Source of the DNA: Bacillota bacterium
GTDB taxonomy: Bacteria > Bacillota > Clostridia > Christensenellales > Pumilibacteraceae
Length of the DNA: 6,676 nucleotides
Assembly (NCBI GenBank): GCA_009780875.1
Contig: WQZE01000056.1
Coordinates: 1 to 6,676, forward strand
Reading direction: 5' to 3'
Shown: positions 1-5,656 of the stretch, piece after piece
How positions within the stretch are numbered: the stretch's first letter is position 1
Layout of the letters: each line of letters begins with the position of its first letter
Translations under genes and position numbers: made by a program
The notes under the pieces: model-generated
What the model saw: only the letters and a program-made list of their open reading frames with translations
Told to the model about the DNA's origin: nothing
The model's database searches: none

Positions 1-284
1 AAAATAGATGCACGCATATCTTTTGTGAGTGCTCCATCAATGTCTCCCCGACAAACACCCTTGCAATCTACAATCAAGTCATTCCCATCAAATTTTGCAC
101 TCCCCCCAATACTCGTAATGATTTCACACATTTTTTTGATATCACTGAGAGGCGTTGTATTGTGTATCACCACAGTGTCCTCTATCAAGATGCAACAAGC
201 CAAGATGGGCAAAACAGCATTCTTGGCCGCCACAATATCCAGTATACCTTTGACCTTTGATTTTTTGATGATTAGTTTTTCCAT
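1..284 (-). CDS. murA: UDP-N-acetylglucosamine 1-carboxyvinyltransferase (MurA type), N-terminal part, cut by window edge
   Basis: MurA transfers enolpyruvate from PEP to UDP-GlcNAc, the first committed step of peptidoglycan synthesis in the cytoplasm. Only about 94 codons are visible. The frame starts MEKLIIKKSKVKG, then carries AAKNAVLPILA (residues 19-29), which matches the EPSP-synthase-fold signature with the substrate-binding Lys-Asn pair (K21, N22). It continues with TPLSDIKKM and ends KDMRASI, the conserved Arg-containing loop near residue 90 of MurA. The usual SGAKN is AAKN here, and the stretch is rather divergent, so a second MurA copy (MurA2/MurZ) is possible. The start is ATG 284 because an in-frame TGA lies three codons upstream. 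No ideal Shine-Dalgarno sequence precedes it: GGGG is only 2 nt away, and AAAGG is 24 nt away inside a hairpin. It lies 74 nt downstream of galT on the same strand and is probably co-transcribed. Confidence 0.88.
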   Translation of the reverse strand, partial: MEKLIIKKSKVKGILDIVAAKNAVLPILACCILIEDTVVIHNTTPLSDIKKMCEIITSIGGSAKFDGNDLIVDCKGVCRGDIDGALTKDMRASI

Positions 285-300
285 ACCCCATCATATGAAA

Positions 301-326
301 GGACAAGACACCTTTGTGCCTTGTCC
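301..326 (-). terminator. Hairpin between galT and murA (attenuator or weak terminator)
   Basis: Arms at 301-311 and 316-326 with loop 312-315 form an 11-bp stem. The pair 308/319 is a G-U wobble in minus-strand RNA but an A-C mismatch in plus-strand RNA, so the structure is best read on the minus strand, between the galT stop and the murA start. The following U run is short (three), so full termination is doubtful. It may limit read-through into murA, stabilise the galT mRNA, or mask the AAAGG that could serve murA. Confidence 0.5.
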
Positions 327-358
327 CTGCTTTTTGTGATACCATTGTGAAAAAATTC

Positions 359-1882
359 TTATCTTGCTTCTTTTTCTTCAAGTCCGCAATGTGCAAAAAA
401 TTTGTTGAGCCCATCTTTGCCCTTGCTGTCTTGTTTGAACACCGCTGTATCAAGCAAGATTTGCTCACAGGTAGCATTGATTTCATCTTTGAGGTTGAGC
501 GTTGCTTCTAGTTTGGAGGGCTTGCTGCTGCCTTGTGTTTTGAAAAGTTTATCTATCATTTCCTCGTGGCACTTCATTTCGTCCGACAACTTGCCCGCTG
601 TGTATTTGAGTTCTTTGGTTAAGTACCCTACAATCTCGTCCATTTGTGCATCCAATCTACCAGGCAACACAAACAATCCCATCGCCTCAATCAAGCCAAT
701 CGCCTCTGATTTGATGTTGTGCTTGTCAGCGTGTGCGTGGAATACGCCGTGAGGATGCTCTTTGGAGGCAATATTGGACCTCAAAATGATTTCCAATACA
801 TAGCGGTCTTGCTTGTCACGGCGAACACACAAAGATGCCGTGTGATGCTGTTCTCCGTTTGTGTTGGACAAAAGCCCTACGCTCTCATCACTATAAGACT
901 TCCATTTTTCCAAAATGTCATTGCCAAAAGCAATCAATCTATGCCTATCCAAACTGACCGCTCTGATTGCATTGTTGTACCAATCAATTTCGCTCACGGT
1001 CACCAAAGGATGTGCCGCTGACTTGAACACTCTCCTGTCTTTTGCAAAGAACATTGGCAACGCCTTGTGTCCGCCCTGAAAATGTTCGTGTCCCAAAATG
1101 CTCCCACCAACCCCAGGCAAATCTGAGTTGCTCCCCACAAAATAATGTGGCAAATGGTCCTGCACATCCAACAATTTGGTAATCGTTGTTTGGTCAATCA
1201 CCATCGGCGTATGCTCTTTGTTGATGACAATAATATGTTGATTGAAATAACTATATGGCGAAAACTGCATAAACCAATCTTGCCCAGCTACCGTGAGTGG
1301 CACCGTTCTCATATTTTGCTTGTTGCGTGGTGCATAGCCCTCGTTTTCTGCACAAATCCCACACAAAGGATACCCGCTCTCGGTCGCTTGTGCTTGTTTG
1401 ACTTGTGCAACACTAAACTCAGGCTTTGCAAGATTGATGGTGACTTCTAGTTTGCCACTCGTAGCCTTGGCGTCCCAATGTTTGTTCTTGCTATTTTTGC
1501 ACATATTGACATAGTTGTTTTTGATGCAATAGTCAAAAAGCCACTGTGTCGCTTTGGCGGGATTCCTTTTTTGTGCGACCGCAAACAAGTCTGCCAAGTC
1601 ACTTGGATTTTTGGACAACAAACCCATAATTTTGTTGCCAAGATATTCTTTTTTGCTTGCATCTATTTTGCCGCTCTCCACTGCAAAATCCACGATAGGG
1701 TCAAGCAAACTACAAGGGCATTCAAGTGCCTCTACCACCTCGTATTCCACCTCACTCCCCTCATAGGTGTCAAGCCCAATGCTATCCAAAATTTGATTGC
1801 GTACGAGTGGCATATCAAGTTCATCCAACAACAAATGCACATTCGCAAAATACAACAAACTTTCTATCTCTTTGTATACCAT
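359..1882 (-). CDS. galT: Galactose-1-phosphate uridylyltransferase, class 2 (Gram-positive GalT)
   Basis: The enzyme exchanges UMP between UDP-glucose and galactose-1-phosphate in the Leloir pathway, in the cytoplasm. The 507-residue product is close to the roughly 490-510 residues of the Bacillus/Lactobacillus-type GalT. An N-terminal segment contains NPAKATQWLFDYCIKNNYV (108-125). CGICAENEGYAPR (174-186), QFSPYSYFNQH (206-216) and GGSILGHEHFQGG (259-271) follow, the last with the His-x-His-x-Gln catalytic core. The C-terminal domain has HPHGVFHAHADKHNIK (376-391) and IGLIEAMGLFVLPGRL (395-410), all typical of class 2. The start is ATG 1882, chosen over an upstream in-frame ATG at 1987 because AAGGAG (1889-1894) sits 6 nt ahead of it and homology begins at MVYKEIESLL. 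The stop is TAA. It is the first gene of a minus-strand unit behind a strong promoter. No galK or galE is visible, although galK usually neighbours this type of galT. Confidence 0.95.
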   Translation of the reverse strand: MVYKEIESLLYFANVHLLLDELDMPLVRNQILDSIGLDTYEGSEVEYEVVEALECPCSLLDPIVDFAVESGKIDASKKEYLGNKIMGLLSKNPSDLADLFAVAQKRNPAKATQWLFDYCIKNNYVNMCKNSKNKHWDAKATSGKLEVTINLAKPEFSVAQVKQAQATESGYPLCGICAENEGYAPRNKQNMRTVPLTVAGQDWFMQFSPYSYFNQHIIVINKEHTPMVIDQTTITKLLDVQDHLPHYFVGSNSDLPGVGGSILGHEHFQGGHKALPMFFAKDRRVFKSAAHPLVTVSEIDWYNNAIRAVSLDRHRLIAFGNDILEKWKSYSDESVGLLSNTNGEQHHTASLCVRRDKQDRYVLEIILRSNIASKEHPHGVFHAHADKHNIKSEAIGLIEAMGLFVLPGRLDAQMDEIVGYLTKELKYTAGKLSDEMKCHEEMIDKLFKTQGSSKPSKLEATLNLKDEINATCEQILLDTAVFKQDSKGKDGLNKFFAHCGLEEKEAR

Positions 1883-1888
1883 ATCATT

Positions 1889-1894
1889 CTCCTT
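1889..1894 (-). promoter_or_regulatory. Ribosome binding site of galT
   Basis: AAGGAG on the minus strand lies 6 nt ahead of ATG 1882 and fixes the galT start. It directly follows a 7-bp hairpin at 1897-1915, so leader structure could affect its access. Confidence 0.85.
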
Positions 1895-1896
1895 GT

Positions 1897-2018
1897 GGCA
1901 AAAACCACTTTTGCCTACCACCTTGCAAAAAATGGTATGCAAATAGCCACATTGTCCGCTGTGCGGAATCCCAAATTGCCTTTGCAAATAGGACTTTCAA
2001 TGTGGCATCTTGTTTATC
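1897..2018 (-). promoter_or_regulatory. Structured 5' leader of galT
   Basis: From the inferred transcription start near 2019 to ATG 1882 is about 136 nt. It holds an outer perfect 9-bp inverted repeat, GCCACATTG/CAATGTGGC (arms 1946-1954 and 1998-2006). Inside that is a 5-bp hairpin, TCCGC/GCGGA (1955-1959, 1963-1967). A separate 7-bp hairpin, GGCAAAA/TTTTGCC (1897-1903, 1909-1915), ends just before the ribosome binding site. The arrangement suggests a cis-acting RNA element. I could not match it to a riboswitch class I know; T-box and c-di-GMP consensus bases are absent. No U-tract terminator is seen in the leader, so any control would more likely act on translation or stability. Confidence 0.45.
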
Positions 2019-2025
2019 TACCAAA

Positions 2026-2054
2026 ATAATACCATATTTTGACAATTTTGTCAA
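2026..2054 (-). promoter_or_regulatory. Sigma-A-type promoter for galT
   Basis: On the minus strand the -35 hexamer is TTGACA (2054-2049), the spacer is exactly 17 nt and the -10 hexamer is TATTAT (2031-2026). This is a near-consensus vegetative promoter. An A8 tract at 2077-2084 lies about 23 nt upstream of the -35 and might help as an UP-like element. The predicted start is about 2019. Confidence 0.85.
2039..2054 (-). promoter_or_regulatory. Operator-like inverted repeat over the galT -35 box
   Basis: TTGACAAAATTGTCAA has perfect 6-bp arms around a 4-nt centre, and one arm is the -35 hexamer itself. A dimeric repressor bound here would block RNA polymerase. No regulator gene is visible in the window, so the binding protein is unknown. 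The dyad could also be chance built around the -35 box. Confidence 0.5.
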
Positions 2055-2247
2055 GTTGTTTTGCACCCTCTGCAAATTTTTTTTATTTGCTTGCAACACA
2101 AGGGATTGTTTGTGCAATGATTCACACTTTTGCCGCTCAGTCAATACACTATAAGAGATGATTTGCCAAAATCCCCCCACGGCAATCACCGCCCGACAAA
2201 TGAAAATCAATGGATACATCTACATAGAGCATTTCTTTGTTGTATGT
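2055..2247. other. Divergent intergenic stretch upstream of the cysteine-rich gene
   Basis: This lies between the galT promoter and the ribosome binding site of the plus-strand gene. It contains an AT-rich inverted repeat GCAAAT/ATTTGC (2072-2077, 2085-2090). No good plus-strand sigma-A promoter is seen. The best -10 candidate is TATAAG (2150-2155), but its -35 partner at 17 nt is poor. AATACACTA (2144-2152) resembles the sigma-K -10 pattern CATAnnnTA except at the first base, which is weak evidence of sporulation control. Confidence 0.3.
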
Positions 2248-2254
2248 AAAGGAG
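2248..2254 (+). promoter_or_regulatory. Ribosome binding site of the cysteine-rich gene
   Basis: AAAGGAG lies 8 nt ahead of ATG 2263. It decides the start against the longer open frame that begins at ATG 2158. Confidence 0.85.
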
Positions 2255-2262
2255 CAATATTT

Positions 2263-2724
2263 ATGAACACAAAATTTAGAATCCCCGGCGTGAAAATTGG
2301 ACTTTTTGATTGCAACGGGAAAATGGTAGCGTGCGGCAGGACAAATCGCAACGGTGAAGCCACCTTTGACGGCATTCCTCTTGGGCAATACTTGGTCAAA
2401 CAACTGGATGGTCCCAACGGCTTTGACAATGTGGGCGGAGACTGCGTGCGAGTCAACTTGCGTAGAGGGCGTGAATGCGACCAAGTCAATTTTGTAAGCG
2501 TGCAAAGACACGGTGCCATCAAAGTTACCAAATGGGGCTACAACGAAACCGTCTGCAATTTTGATTGTGGATGCGGTCCCAAAAAACTCCCTTGCAACCC
2601 CTGCCACAACGGTCGCTGCAACCGTGACACCCAAGGCCGCAACTTTGCTGAATCCGACGATGTCATTGAGATGATGGATGGTGATTTTGTAGAAGACGAA
2701 ATCAACCAAGACCTAGAAGACTAG
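2263..2724 (+). CDS. Cysteine-rich protein with a Cna-B/SpaA-like (prealbumin-fold) domain, function unknown
   Basis: The product has 153 residues. Residues 9-48 (GVKIGLFDCNGKMVACGR, then GEATFDGIPLGQYLVKQ) follow the pattern of Cna-B/SpaA-like beta-sandwich domains: a G-V-K-I-x-L strand, a T-N-x-x-G-E-A-x-F turn and the G-x-P-x-G-x-Y-x-V-K strand. GAIKVTKWG (84-92) looks like the first strand of a second such unit that is then interrupted. Ten cysteines are present (17, 24, 61, 72, 98, 102, 104, 111, 114, 119); the last six form a C-x3-C-x-C-x6-C-x2-C-x4-C cluster that could bind metal or form cross-links. The C-terminal 25 residues are strongly acidic. No signal peptide, membrane segment or sortase motif is seen, which is odd because Cna-B domains are normally on the cell surface. 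The isopeptide Glu expected near YLVKE is Gln47, so internal cross-linking is doubtful. A spore-coat or cytoplasmic structural role is conceivable but unsupported. Confidence 0.85.
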   Translation: MNTKFRIPGVKIGLFDCNGKMVACGRTNRNGEATFDGIPLGQYLVKQLDGPNGFDNVGGDCVRVNLRRGRECDQVNFVSVQRHGAIKVTKWGYNETVCNFDCGCGPKKLPCNPCHNGRCNRDTQGRNFAESDDVIEMMDGDFVEDEINQDLED

Positions 2725-2860
2725 CAAGGTTGCAACCGATACATTCTTACACTTACACCCAAATCTTTTGCACATTGCATAGTATAATCTACCACATATT
2801 TATCACACACTAACAATACACAAAGGAAAAAACACAAAAATACAAAAGAAACCAAAATAC

Positions 2861-2898
2861 AAAAGAAAAACCATAGCACCCGCTATGGTTTTTCTTTT
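2861..2898. terminator. Bidirectional intrinsic terminator
   Basis: Perfect 17-bp arms (2861-2877 and 2882-2898) enclose a 4-nt loop (ACCC). The GC-containing core CCATAGC/GCTATGG is flanked by A/T tracts that supply a U run on either strand (TTTTTCTTTTT on plus). It ends the cysteine-rich gene about 136 nt after its stop. It can also stop minus-strand transcripts arriving from the right. Confidence 0.88.
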
Positions 2899-3008
2899 TG
2901 CGTACGGATCATAGCCCCCACCCATCACATCGCTCAGACCCCGAATACTGCCACACTTTTTCCCTATGCACTTTTTGGATAGTTGCAAACCAATATCGCC
3001 AAATACAA
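2899..3008. other. Spacer between two terminators, no gene recognised
   Basis: About 110 bases with a C-rich plus strand (G-rich on minus), bounded by the bidirectional terminator and a minus-strand terminator. A minus-strand frame crosses it (3030 to 2803) but runs through the hairpins, has no ribosome binding site and resembles nothing I know. The SRP RNA, tmRNA and RNase P signature bases are absent. A short minus-strand RNA ending at 2861 is possible, but no promoter is evident. Confidence 0.35.
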
Positions 3009-3041
3009 AAAGGGAACTCCTAGACACCAAGAGTTCCCTTT
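3009..3041 (-). terminator. Intrinsic terminator on the minus strand
   Basis: AAAGGGAACTC/GAGTTCCCTTT arms (3009-3019, 3031-3041). In minus-strand RNA the stem extends by G-U and A-U pairs to 15 bp with a 3-nt loop, and five U follow. On the plus strand two of the inner pairs become mismatches and the U run is shorter. It lies about 105 nt after the stop of the small HEPN gene and probably ends the defence transcript. Confidence 0.75.
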
Positions 3042-3055
3042 GTGTATAAAATCAA

Positions 3056-3081
3056 GTGCAAAATGCAATTGAATTTTGCAC
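3056..3081 (-). terminator. Second hairpin ahead of the minus-strand terminator
   Basis: Perfect 9-bp arms GTGCAAAAT/ATTTTGCAC (3056-3064, 3073-3081) with an 8-nt loop. On the minus strand it is followed by TTGATTTTATA, a weak U-rich tail. It is probably the first of two tandem hairpins at the end of the defence transcript. Confidence 0.45.
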
Positions 3082-3146
3082 CCACACCCAACAATACATA
3101 CAAGTCCCTTGTGCCCAACATCCCCTTACCCAAACCACTCACTGCT

Positions 3147-3446
3147 TTATTTTTGAAACCATAACATATTCAGTCCTGTAATAATCTTGTCAAAGTGTGC
3201 ACCATTCAAATCAATTGTGGGCAAGACATCTATGTGTGCTGCCACCTTATCCCTAGCCTTTTTAATTCTGGCAATCGCATCCTGGTTTTCATCAAAAAAT
3301 TTTTCAATTTTTTCTCTCAGTTCAGGAAAGCACTTCCTATTATTCCACAAACTGCATTTGTCATTCTTTCCTTGTCCAATCAACGCCCTAAGACTAAAAG
3401 CAATGCAGCATTTACAATCTACTACTATTTTAATGCTGTAGGGCAT
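3147..3446 (-). CDS. Small HEPN-domain protein, AbiU2-like, possibly truncated
   Basis: The product has 99 residues. SLRALIGQGKNDKCSLWNN (18-36), then a helix with AIARIKKARDKVAAHID (57-73), resembles the AbiU2-type HEPN family. R65-x5-H71 fits the R-x(4-6)-H catalytic motif of HEPN ribonucleases. Family members I recall are roughly twice this length, so helices at one or both ends are missing. It may be a minimal form or a remnant. It follows the DUF4145 gene by 28 nt on the same strand. ATG 3446 is the only usable start: an in-frame TAA stands four codons upstream. That ATG lies inside a perfect 9-bp hairpin (3428-3451), and the nearest Shine-Dalgarno (GAGG, 3461-3464) is 14 nt away, better placed for ATG 3456 in another frame. 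A role in phage abortive infection is inferred from the family and neighbours. Both coding status and completeness are uncertain. Confidence 0.55.
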   Translation of the reverse strand: MPYSIKIVVDCKCCIAFSLRALIGQGKNDKCSLWNNRKCFPELREKIEKFFDENQDAIARIKKARDKVAAHIDVLPTIDLNGAHFDKIITGLNMLWFQK

Positions 3447-3451
3447 TAAAA
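3428..3451 (-). promoter_or_regulatory. Hairpin enclosing the HEPN start codon
   Basis: TTTTAATGC/GCATTAAAA form perfect 9-bp arms (3428-3436, 3443-3451) with a 6-nt loop. The start codon CAT at 3444-3446 (ATG on minus) is wholly within one arm. No U tract follows on the minus strand, so it is unlikely to be a terminator. It could hold translation of the small HEPN gene low or couple it to passage of ribosomes from upstream. Confidence 0.5.
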
Positions 3452-3474
3452 CACATTACGCCTCGTTTCAACAC

Positions 3475-4527
3475 CTACTTTTTTTGATTGTTAGACACAT
3501 TATATTTATCTAGTTTACTAAACTCATTTTCATCTGGTTGAAACACACAGTTAAATAACATCTCAACAATTTTGAGTAGCAATATACAATCATCTTTGGT
3601 AGTTTCAATTGGAATGTTTTCATGCTCTTTTGAGTGTGCTACTGTGTCGCCTGCAAGTTTTAAATAATTTATTGTTTCCGCCAGTGTACTCGGTGGATTG
3701 CATTTTTCTATAAAGGTCTTTATCTTACTTTCCAATCTAAATTCTTCACAACCACACCGTTCTCTCAAAACCATTTCTAAAAGGCTACGACACAAGAATG
3801 CACACGACTTGGGTGATGCTTCCAAAACCTGATAAGCCTCCAAATATGTGTCTCTATATTTTTTGTCTACATTGTCAAATTTCTTTGGTTTTATCTTATT
3901 TTGGTTTTTCTGCACCTGGTCAAATGCTTTGTGTGTAAGCGTAAATATAGTATTCTTTTTTTGCGGTGCATTCACACCCCAAATATGAATATGACTAAAA
4001 GCGTCTTCTCGTTTTATGTTATTACTTTGCAAAATATACTTTTGCTCTTCTAATAAATTTAACCAATAAGCCCTATCACCCTCTTCATACAGCAACGGAC
4101 TTGGTATGTTGTTAATATCAAATTCAGTCTTATCATATTCTTCTGTCAAATTTTCTAAAATTGCATTTAGTTTTTCTGCATGGTTGCAAGGATAACTATG
4201 CATTAGTTCATACACATTAATTACAGTGTCTACATTTATTTTATTGGTGTCATACGCAAAAAAATAATCCACATTTTTGTTTCTCTCGTATAGATTAGGT
4301 ATTTCTTTTGATAAAAAATTATATATTGCGTTGGCTCTTTTTTGTGGTATAGGACTTACATTGTCAAAAATATCCACACCTTGAAACATAACACTCTCAT
4401 GATACCTAAACCAAAAACAATGATTGCATGTCACAACATAAACACCCATTCCTGCGTGTTCAATTTCACAATATTTATTTCCACAATGCAACGGACATAG
4501 TTTCATACTATCAATTCTACTTGCCAT
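3475..4527 (-). CDS. Zinc-ribbon and DUF4145 (HEPN-type) protein of a restriction-modification locus
   Basis: The product has 350 residues. The N-terminus has C11-x3-C15 and C34-x2-C37 with C20 between, a probable zinc ribbon. Residues about 154-206 (YWLNLLEEQKYI, then IFTLTHKAFDQVQ) look like a short winged-helix unit. Residues 228-330 match DUF4145: YLEAYQVLEASPKSCAFLCRSLLE, a KIKTFIEK helix, NYLKLAGDTVAH, and a final helix ILLLKIVEMLF. DUF4145 is a HEPN-related domain often found beside restriction-modification genes; its function is not settled. The usual L-R-x-x-G-N-x-A-A-H is L-K-L-A-G-D-T-V-A-H here (K290, H298), so the HEPN Arg is replaced by Lys and RNase activity is uncertain. AAGGAG stands 4 nt ahead of ATG 4527. 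It sits downstream of the endonuclease and upstream of the small HEPN gene, all on one strand. It might recognise RNA or DNA through the zinc ribbon. Confidence 0.85.
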   Translation of the reverse strand: MASRIDSMKLCPLHCGNKYCEIEHAGMGVYVVTCNHCFWFRYHESVMFQGVDIFDNVSPIPQKRANAIYNFLSKEIPNLYERNKNVDYFFAYDTNKINVDTVINVYELMHSYPCNHAEKLNAILENLTEEYDKTEFDINNIPSPLLYEEGDRAYWLNLLEEQKYILQSNNIKREDAFSHIHIWGVNAPQKKNTIFTLTHKAFDQVQKNQNKIKPKKFDNVDKKYRDTYLEAYQVLEASPKSCAFLCRSLLEMVLRERCGCEEFRLESKIKTFIEKCNPPSTLAETINYLKLAGDTVAHSKEHENIPIETTKDDCILLLKIVEMLFNCVFQPDENEFSKLDKYNVSNNQKK

Positions 4528-4770
4528 TTTTCTCCTTAAAAATATATAAACTTACGCTCACTCTTTTTACAAAATTTTTTGTGTGTTAATAATTTCGTTT
4601 ATATATTCCCAACCCCTCTCTGCACAGCGTACCTACCAGGCTACAATTCCCAAGATAGGCATTATTCGGGTTTGTTGCCTGCATTTTGATTGCCTGGGTT
4701 GTTCGCTTTCAACAAAGTATGTTGGGTTTTCCATAGCGATACAATAACATATCTTTGACTACAAGTTATA
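4528..4770. other. Gap between endonuclease and DUF4145 gene with a GC-rich block
   Basis: The flanks are AT-rich (28% GC at 4561-4620, 25% at 4741-4800), while 4621-4680 is 48% and 4681-4740 is 42%. On the plus strand one frame is open from about 4569 to a TAA near 4746 (it includes YSQPLSAQRTYQATIPK) but has no ATG start or ribosome binding site. On the minus strand the frame starting MPILGIVAW is broken by one TAG and then continues VRCAERGWEYINEII. TTGCCTG is repeated at 4675-4681 and 4690-4696. No clear terminator follows the endonuclease gene, and no convincing promoter for the DUF4145 gene was found. It could be a gene remnant, a structured RNA or the end of a mobile element; I cannot decide. 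Confidence 0.4.
4531..4536 (-). promoter_or_regulatory. Ribosome binding site of the DUF4145 gene
   Basis: AAGGAG on the minus strand, 4 nt ahead of ATG 4527. The spacing is short but usable, and it supports this start. Confidence 0.7.
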
Positions 4771-5652
4771 TCATTTTGTCAAATAGTTGCATAGAAAGTT
4801 ATCTATGAGTTTGATTAAACTATCAAAGATAGGCAAATTTTTCAATCTATACTGTTCTTTAAGTCCGCTTAATGTCTCACCATTTGGAAATAATATTGGC
4901 AATATTTGGTTTTTAATATTTTCGTTTTCAAATAAACGGCGAATAACACTCGGCTTTATCTCTTTAATTTCGTCAATAACTTCTTCAAAATTATTGTCAA
5001 AATTTATTTCTGGCATTTCAGGCAACTCATCTTTCCATAATTTCAAATGCACTAATAATTCATTCCAAATTTGTATATTGATACCTGCTATGATTTGATT
5101 ATCAAATAACTGTTCTCCATAACATAAACTTGCATTGCATTGATAATGCTTGTCCATTCTTTGCATTTCTGTTAAATAATAATTTTTATTTTTAACCAAT
5201 GATTTATCTACAAACCACATAATTGGCATAATTTGATTACTCGGATACCTTTTAGAAACTTCAAAAAACTTATTTTCAAAATTTTGAAACTGTCCCCTTT
5301 TTTTCGTTGAATCGTGATCATCTCTTACTTTTTGTTCAATCATATAGATAATATTATTTTGCAAAAACAATTGGTCAATGTGATATATCTCGTTGTTTTC
5401 TAAAACAATTCTTTTGGTTAAGTTTTGATACCCCAAAACTTCAAAATAAGTTGTAAATATTTCTTCTAATGCATCACCAAATTTTATTTCGTGCGATTGT
5501 GTAATATTTTGAATTAGTTTTGTCGTAGGTTTTGTAGGACGAAACAATCCAATGTATCTGTTCGGACTATTTGCAACGCTTTCCAATAAGCTTACTCTAC
5601 TACCGTCAAATAAGCGTCTATTAAATATATTTTTAAACTCTACATATGTTAT
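4771..5652 (-). CDS. Type II restriction endonuclease, PD-(D/E)XK fold, with no standard start codon
   Basis: The enzyme would cut DNA at the site protected by the adjacent methyltransferase. Read from ATA 5652 it has 293 residues: ITYVEFKNIFNRRLFDGSRV, SPNRYIGLFRPTKP (29-42), SHEIKFGDALEEIF (53-66), IDQLF (92-96), then IEQKVRDDHDSTKKRGQ (105-121). D93 with E106-x-K108 gives the metal-binding PD-(D/E)XK core, and E63 is a likely further acidic residue. It has the length of a typical orthodox type II enzyme, but I cannot name the specificity family. The shorter reading from TTG 5586 (271 residues) would drop 22 residues that look like genuine protein. The open frame runs up from there to a TAA at 5668-5670 with no ATG, GTG or TTG before 5586. 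ATA 5652 lies 4 nt after the methyltransferase stop, which fits translational coupling; GGAGGT (5670-5675) is 17 nt upstream. It is either an AUA-started gene kept at low output or one inactivated by start-codon loss. Confidence 0.82.
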   Translation of the reverse strand: MTYVEFKNIFNRRLFDGSRVSLLESVANSPNRYIGLFRPTKPTTKLIQNITQSHEIKFGDALEEIFTTYFEVLGYQNLTKRIVLENNEIYHIDQLFLQNNIIYMIEQKVRDDHDSTKKRGQFQNFENKFFEVSKRYPSNQIMPIMWFVDKSLVKNKNYYLTEMQRMDKHYQCNASLCYGEQLFDNQIIAGINIQIWNELLVHLKLWKDELPEMPEINFDNNFEEVIDEIKEIKPSVIRRLFENENIKNQILPILFPNGETLSGLKEQYRLKNLPIFDSLIKLIDNFLCNYLTK

Positions 5653-5656
5653 TAGG

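Noticed and set aside
142..486. Minus-strand open frame of 114 codons across the galT end and murA start
   Set aside because: It is an out-of-frame shadow of galT and murA, both of which have recognisable motifs in their own frames.
1883..1987. Longer galT start at ATG 1987
   Set aside because: It has no good ribosome binding site, its extra 35 residues do not resemble GalT, and it reads through the leader hairpins. ATG 1882 has AAGGAG 6 nt upstream.
1938..1991. Direct repeat TGCAAATAG at 1938-1946 and 1983-1991
   Set aside because: Only two short AT-rich copies. It partly overlaps the leader stems and could easily be chance.
1884..2219. Minus-strand open frame upstream of galT (111 codons)
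   Set aside because: It spans the galT promoter and leader, has no ribosome binding site, and its product resembles nothing.
2158..2262. Upstream in-frame start for the cysteine-rich gene (ATG 2158)
   Set aside because: ATG 2263 has AAAGGAG at 8 nt, and the extra residues show no domain similarity.
2803..3030. Minus-strand open frame of 75 codons
   Set aside because: It runs through two terminator hairpins, lacks a ribosome binding site, and its hydrophobic end is simply a translation of the terminator's A/T tracts.
3187..3449. Plus-strand open frames opposite the small HEPN gene
   Set aside because: They have no ribosome binding sites, are low in complexity, and lie antisense to a frame with a recognisable HEPN motif.
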